In this document: positions 59,501-64,000 of the stretch, piece by piece | How the letters are laid out: every line of letters begins with the position of its first letter | Position numbering within the stretch: position 1 is the first letter of the stretch | From: Lucifuga dentata | Lineage: Eukaryota > Chordata > Actinopteri > Ophidiiformes > Bythitidae | NCBI GenBank assembly: GCA_014773175.1 | Contig: VXCM01005012.1 | Span: 1 to 64,000, forward strand | Length of the DNA stretch: 64,000 nt | Direction of reading: 5' to 3' | Notes under the pieces: generated by a model | What the model saw: only the letters and a program-made list of their open reading frames with translations | The model's database searches: none | Told to the model about the DNA's origin: nothing | Position numbers and translations under genes: made by a program

Positions 59501-60895
59501 TGGCTACGTGGCCATCAGCTACCTGTGGGAGTACGATCACATCAGTAAGAAATGCATACACACACGCACACTCCTCGCTTCCTGATTGGTTCCCAGACAT
59601 CCAGCCTTCTGCTACAGAAGTTGATTTGCTGGTTTCAGGCTGCAAAACTTCAGAAACTCCAAACTCAGTAGTTTACACAAATGATGCAGCCAACTTTCCT
59701 ATAATCTCAAGTCTCGACCTGTCAGCTGCAAGGAGAAGAATTATGTCTATCAGTATTCATAAAAAAAAAAAACTCGTGNTCGACCTGTCAGCTGCAAGGA
59801 GAAGAATTATGTCTATCAGTATTCATAAAAAAAAAAAACTCGTGAAAAGTGGAAACACACAAGACCGTCATTGCGATTTTGCCAATATGGACCCAAATAA
59901 CTAGGAGCTGCTTGCTGTTCATGTATTGTGTTATTTTGTGTAGAAAGTCAGAATGTGGTGGAGTTGTAGATCCACATCTCAAGATTTTGTGCTGCTAATT
60001 TCAAACACGCTTGAAAACGCAGAAGCATCTGGGACGCTTCAAACTGTGTCAGGATGCATTTAGCTGCTCAGACTGTCAGAAAAGTATGTAAAAATTAAAA
60101 AAAATATATACATGAGATTCATTTAACATGTCTCAAAGATGGCATCCCATACTTTGAACTTTGTGCTATTTTTAAAGGATTATACCAGCCATTTTGCAAG
60201 TTTGAGCCTAATATATGCAATTTTCATACACGTAACATTTCTGACAGTCATTTCCCAAAGTGAATTAAAAATGTTTTTCCTACCTTCCAGACCTCCATTG
60301 GTTTCAGTTCATTCTGCTATTAAAATCAACTTGTTGATACTTGAAACGTTCTTGGGATAGGTAATCCATCATCACCAACAAGACGTGTATTCAGGTTTTT
60401 TTTAGAAGTTATGTAATTTTAGTGTTTAAGTGCAATAAAAAGCGCAGAGTGAATGTATGCCTCCACCGGGGAATATAGTCCCAAAAGAAGACCTGCCCAA
60501 GAATCCCAAGAATGTTTCAAAAATTCAAATTTAAAAAATTTTAAGGATTTAAAGGACCGTGACTTCATAAGGCTGTGTAACTATTAGCAGGAGAAACATG
60601 GATTTTTAAGGTGGGTGTATCGCTTGAATATTTGATTTTGAAAGATTAAGAGATTTTTCAAAATATCAGGAAAGCTGAAATACAGTTTTATCTTTTGGGA
60701 AATGATTGTCAGTAACATAACATGTATGAAAATTGAATATATTAGACTCAAACATGCAAAATGGGTGGTATGGTCCTTTAAGCGTAAATGGATGGTTTTT
60801 GGAAAAGAGTCTATCAGTCACACCTTTAACTGTCTGATCTCTCCATCTTTCTGCTTTTCCTCACAGAACACGATCGCTGGAGGAAGTACCATTAA
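56492..60895 (+). CDS. atp5mf: ATP synthase membrane subunit f, mitochondrial; four exons
   Basis: A small subunit of the mitochondrial F1Fo-ATP synthase membrane sector. Exons: 56492-56507, 57833-57940, 59428-59544, 60867-60895. All introns are GT-AG and the phases agree, giving 89 residues. The protein starts MADRPVPVAEKRLMEVKLGE, has the family blocks LGELGSW, RYYNKYINVKKG and KHDRWRKYH, and carries one transmembrane segment at about residues 58-75 (IGGVAMLLVGYVAISYLW). Length and layout agree with vertebrate subunit f (about 88-94 residues). Introns 2 and 3 each hold a fold-back element. The second intron has a homopolymer gap and a 69-base N gap. Confidence 0.97.
57545..57723. mobile_element. 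Fold-back element, 3' fragment, in atp5mf intron 1
   Basis: TCTCAAGCACATTTTAACTC to CACCAGTATGGTCCTTTAA, about 110 bases before the second exon. Confidence 0.65.
57833..57940 (+). CDS. atp5mf: atp5mf second coding exon
   Basis: It encodes VPVAEKRLMEVKLGELGSWL, GSRDFTPNGVLSAIRR. The acceptor is TGCTGCAG and the donor GTAAG. Confidence 0.97.
58060..58107. repeat. Poly-A tract with single-N gap
   Basis: About 45 A residues around the N at 58087; the true length is unknown. Confidence 0.8.
58464..59080. mobile_element. Fold-back TTAAAGGACC element containing an assembly gap
   Basis: TTAAAGGACCATACCACCC at the left, GGGTGGTATGGTCCTTTAAG at the right. The inverted terminal match extends at least through CATTTTCATAC-type sequence on both sides. 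The N gap at 58836-58904 lies in the interior next to poly-A. Confidence 0.88.
58836..58904. other. Assembly gap (69 N)
   Basis: Run of N after a poly-A tract inside a fold-back element. Confidence 0.98.
59428..59544 (+). CDS. atp5mf: atp5mf third coding exon
   Basis: It encodes HDRYYNKYINVKKGGIGGVA then MLLVGYVAISYLWEYDHI, the most conserved part and the transmembrane segment. The acceptor is TTCTTTTAG and the donor GTAAG. Confidence 0.98.
59550..60165. other. atp5mf intron 3 sequence with assembly duplication
   Basis: The stretch beginning TCGACCTGTCAGCTGCAAGG occurs on both sides of the N at 59779. No gene was recognised; the open frame across it is not supported. Confidence 0.6.
60171..60782. 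mobile_element. Fold-back TTAAAGGACC element, full length, in atp5mf intron 3
   Basis: It begins TTTAAAGGATTATACCAGCC and ends GGGTGGTATGGTCCTTTAAG. The right terminal 85 bases are close to the reverse complement of the left terminal region. It ends about 85 bases before the last exon. Confidence 0.88.
60867..60895 (+). CDS. atp5mf: atp5mf last coding exon
   Basis: It encodes KHDRWRKYH and TAA, after the acceptor TTTTCCTCACAG. The Lys codon is split across the intron. Confidence 0.97.
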
Positions 60896-61002
60896 GCTCC
60901 TCCCACTTCCTGCAGCCGTTGACCTTTGGGGGCTGAGTTGGATCACAGCCCGACTCTCTGTTCTCAGCTATCTGTACTGTTCAATATGTAACTAGTGTGA
61001 CC

Positions 61003-61008
61003 AATAAA
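61003..61008 (+). terminator. atp5mf: atp5mf poly(A) signal
   Basis: AATAAA lies 108 bases after the stop codon. The mRNA end is expected about 10-30 bases further on. Confidence 0.8.
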
Positions 61009-61109
61009 AATACAAAGATTTATTATTGGATATCATGATTTGTCTCATAACTTACCGTAGTTTAGTTTTATGAACATTTACAAAACTTAGCAGCATTTTC
61101 ATCATATTA

Positions 61110-61340
61110 AGTTTTACACTTTATTGACCCCAGTTAGGAAACTAGTCCACTGGATTTGACCCATTCTACAAACTGGAGCTAGTTACTACAAGTAACTAGC
61201 TCCAGGTCTACAGACTAGTGCCTGGCTCAAGGACGATGGCAGGAGTATCAGTGTAACATGTTTTTTGTGGAAAGTGGAACACCTGTAAGGGTTACACACA
61301 CACACACACTGACCAGGCTTCGAACCCACGACTTTCTGCC
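61110..61340. repeat. Retroelement-tail-like sequence between atp5mf and cpsf4 with a hairpin
   Basis: TTTATTGACCCCAGTTAGG resembles a LINE tail. CTGGAGCTAGTTACT (61173-61187) and AGTAACTAGCTCCAG (61191-61205) form a perfect 15-bp stem with a 3-base loop. Confidence 0.55.
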
Positions 61341-61812
61341 TGAAGCAACTTCACATGCATCATTCCAGATTGAAATATGAGTAAAATTAGTGGAACTCTT
61401 TAATGTGCATGTCAGAGAATACAGTGGCAGGCTGTTGTCAAGTTTGAGCGGAACAAACCTCTTCAAATTCTGTCAAATTCACAAAAAGAACTGACTGCGT
61501 ATTCAGATTTCCCAACAAATATTTACTCGTGTCTGGAAAACAAACTATTTCCAAGATTCAAAATGTCTGAAAACCACAACTTTTATAAACTTGGGAAAAT
61601 GTCACGGCTGTTAATATTGCGTCTGATTTGACACACGAGAACCCTGGCAGCATTTAACACGCCTAAGGCTACGAGACGTTTAGGTGATCTTGGTCGTCAG
61701 GCGGTGTGGATGCAGGATGTCGTCCTAAACTTCAGCCGACGTCGGCACAAATGATCTGAGGTCAAATGATTTTCAGTACAAACATGAAGTTCTGGTGTCG
61801 TTTCTGCTTGCG

Positions 61813-61818
61813 TTTATT
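61813..61818 (-). terminator. cpsf4: Candidate cpsf4 poly(A) signal
   Basis: AATAAA on the minus strand, about 405 bases after the cpsf4 stop codon. Other AATAAA strings occur further down (near 61118), so the choice is uncertain. Confidence 0.4.
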
Positions 61819-62222
61819 CTGTTCACAGAGTCTGAGCGATCGGAATCGCTGGCGTGGTCACATGACCTGAGTTCTGAAGGAGGCGGTGAGGATTCAGAAC
61901 AAAATGCTCCTGACATATCTGGACCTTAGTGGAGTCTTGTACAAAAATTTTTTTTTTTTTTTTTTTTTTTAAATTTTCTTCAAATTCTGCATAATGTCAA
62001 GTAGGAACCACGTAGAAATGTACAAGTCGTCTCTGAAGCCGTCACTCCACACACACACTCAAAGTCTTTTGTCTGCAGATGATCACAGAGAGGCCGCACA
62101 CACACGGCTTGGAGTTTGGCGGTAGCGTCCCGTGGAGTAACTTTCCACGGCGGCGTCCTGTCTTCATCCGCTGCTCTTCCCTTCATCCTGCCCGTCTCCG
62201 CTCGCGTCACGGCGGCCGGATG

Positions 62223-62291
62223 TTACTGTCCGCTGAGGAAAGCGAGGTGGCCTTTGGTGCATTTGTTGGCGTAGTGACCCTTTTCACCACA
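62223..62291 (-). CDS. cpsf4: cpsf4 terminal coding exon (partial gene)
   Basis: It encodes CGEKGHYANKC, TKGHLAFLSGQ and TAA. This is the second half of the CCHC zinc knuckle and the conserved C-terminus of the 30-kDa cleavage and polyadenylation specificity factor, which recognises the AAUAAA signal within CPSF. The acceptor on the minus strand is TTTGCAG and the exon starts in phase 0. Upstream exons lie above 64000. The gene is tail to tail with atp5mf, as I recall for human chromosome 7. Confidence 0.9.
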   Translation of the reverse strand, partial: CGEKGHYANKCTKGHLAFLSGQ

Positions 62292-62389
62292 CTGCAAACG
62301 CAAAGAAAGACGAGTTATTCCCGCTTTTTATTCAAAGCGGCAGAAAGCTGGAAATTACATCATAAAGAGTGTGTGCATATAAGTACTCT

Positions 62390-63412
62390 AATCTTAAATT
62401 TTGAAATGAAATGTATTTTGGTCTGCATCAATACACATACAACAAAAAAGAAAACACAGCTTCAACAACATTTATACATAAAGTAAACAGAAAAGCACAA
62501 TGCTAATATTTGCTATTAGACAAAGCGTGCTGGCTGAAGCTACAGCTTATTTCACCAGCCCCTTATACATCTACAGAATGTGTTTGGCATCCAACATTAC
62601 ATCATAACTGCTTCATATTCTTTTAACACACAGTTTCAACTTCATTTATACCTTCCTCCTGCATTTTTTTATATTTGTAAAACTTATATTCATAAAACAT
62701 ATTTTTTGTCAATTTTTTACACTCATTAAATGGACTACATTTTTTTAAACTTATCAATACAACTGTTCATGTATTCACCCCTTTGACTGAAATATAATGT
62801 TTTTCTTACATTAGTCCTTATCCTTGGTTTTTGAAAATGACATGTTCCTCTCAAGTCATATTTACTTTCTCTNTTACATTAGTCCTTATCCTTGGTTTTT
62901 GAAAATGACATGTTCCTCTCAAGTCATATTTACTTTCTCTCTGTTTAAACAACTCGTGGATATTTGGTGGTAACAATACATTTTTTACCTTATACATAAA
63001 TTGTATTATTTTGAAATCTACTAACTCTCTAAATTTTAAAGCATTTATTTGAATAAAGAGTGGATTTGTTGGCTTACGACAGCTTTTCTTTGTTACAATT
63101 CGTATGGCTTTCTTTTGCAGTAGAAAAATTGGGTTTGTTACTGTTTTGTATGCATTTCCCCATACTTCCACACAATAAGTCATGTATGGAGCTATGAGTG
63201 AACAGTATAACATATATAAAGACTCCTGATTTAAGAAAGCTTTGAATTTATATAATATTGCAATAGACTTTGACATTTTAGCTTTGACATATTTTATTTG
63301 TGGTTTCCAACTTAATTTATTATCCATTAACACTCCTAAAAATTTTGGTTTTGGACACCTTATCAATTTCAATATCATTTATCATCAGCTTTCTATTTAG
63401 ATTTGTTGCAGG
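62390..63412 (-). mobile_element. LINE 3' fragment in cpsf4 intron
   Basis: The minus strand encodes KFLGVLMDNKLSWKPQIKYV, YMLYCSLIAPYMTYCVEVWG, LQKKAIRIVTKKSCRKP and NALKFRELVDFKIIQFMY through HFQKPRIRTNV. These are the C-terminal motifs of an L2/Rex-like reverse transcriptase polyprotein. The final part is frameshifted (KKCSPFNECKKLTKNM continues in another frame to about 62625). A stretch of about 65 bp is duplicated across the N at 62873. The element is truncated at its 5' end near a poly-A run. Confidence 0.8.
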
Positions 63413-63429
63413 ATTAAAAAAAAAAAAAA

Positions 63430-64000
63430 ACACTTAATGATTGTCTAAGTGTGTATTTCCAATGTAATCGCTATATTTTAGCAGCACACAGAAAAACGAA
63501 GGCCTCATTAAGTTTACACTGCAATAAAATCTGATCTGTATCCATATAAGGAAAAGCCCAGACAGCACATGAATAGGATCACTGAGATTGGATAACGGTT
63601 GTAACTATCCAGGGGTGAGAAAATGAGATAAACTACATTCATAAACATCGACCCGCCTCATCTTTCTGCTTGCTCTCGTTGATCAAGTCATTTTTAATTG
63701 GAAGGTGTGACTTGCACAAAAAGCTATTATTTTAAAAACAGGTGAAGATTATCAAACGGAGCAGCGTAACGACCTGCTGAGATCCAATCACAACGCAGGT
63801 AGAATCCAGATCATAAAAAAGCCTTTTAATGCAACGCATCCTGACACTGGATGGAATCATGCAGACAAAGTATCAGCAAATTAGTTTAGAATTTAGTTTC
63901 TCTTTAGGTGTCGTGATGCATTCAGCTTTCAAACTTGCTGTTTCTTGTATCTGCAGCTTAAATCATGATCCTGTGCATTATACTTCATTATAATTCGTTA
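63430..64000. other. cpsf4 intron, no recognised feature
   Basis: Ordinary AT-rich sequence. No exon-like conservation was recognised before the window end. Confidence 0.5.

Noticed and set aside
59500..59904. 134-residue open frame in atp5mf intron 3
   Set aside because: It crosses an N-linked assembly duplication, has no known motifs, and lies between well-defined exons.

Overview
The window looks like a teleost fish chromosome segment. The evidence is vertebrate GT-AG split genes with fish-like proteins, a very high density of dinucleotide microsatellites, L2-type LINEs, hAT/Tc1-like DNA elements, and many copies of a fold-back DNA element. It is a draft assembly: besides one 69-base gap there are about 26 single Ns, and most of them separate two identical copies of a 60-70 bp stretch (or two halves of a homopolymer), which looks like unmerged contig ends.

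Three protein genes can be supported. (1) slc29a4 (plasma membrane monoamine transporter, PMAT/ENT4) is on the minus strand, with ten coding exons from 29945 (ATG) to 2573 (stop) and a probable non-coding first exon at 33392-33700. Removing two N-linked duplications inside exons gives a continuous 546-residue reading frame with matching splice phases throughout. (2) atp5mf (mitochondrial ATP synthase subunit f) is on the plus strand, with four exons from 56492 to 60895, an 89-residue product and a poly(A) signal at 61003. (3) The last coding exon of cpsf4 (cleavage and polyadenylation specificity factor subunit 4, C-terminal zinc knuckle) is on the minus strand at 62223-62291; the rest of that gene lies beyond 64000. 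slc29a4 and atp5mf are divergent across about 22.8 kb with no recognised gene; atp5mf and cpsf4 are tail to tail.

The rest is introns and intergenic DNA full of repeats. About twenty copies or fragments of one element that starts TTAAAGGACCATACC and ends with its inverse (about 550-620 bp when whole, long terminal inverted repeats, at least two subfamilies) are spread through introns and intergenic DNA. Some are interrupted by LINEs or other DNA elements. Other elements include at least five LINE fragments, hAT-like elements at 28572-29285 and 48892-50142, a Harbinger-like or similar element at 9512-10313, a decayed coiled-coil coding sequence at 19690-20887 and a MADF-domain remnant at 46715-46930.

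I found no new gene system. The points most worth checking are the fold-back element family, the microsatellites that form the polypyrimidine tracts of many slc29a4 splice acceptors, a repeat-encoded low-complexity insert in the transporter's N-terminus, and the assembly duplications that would corrupt automatic gene models.
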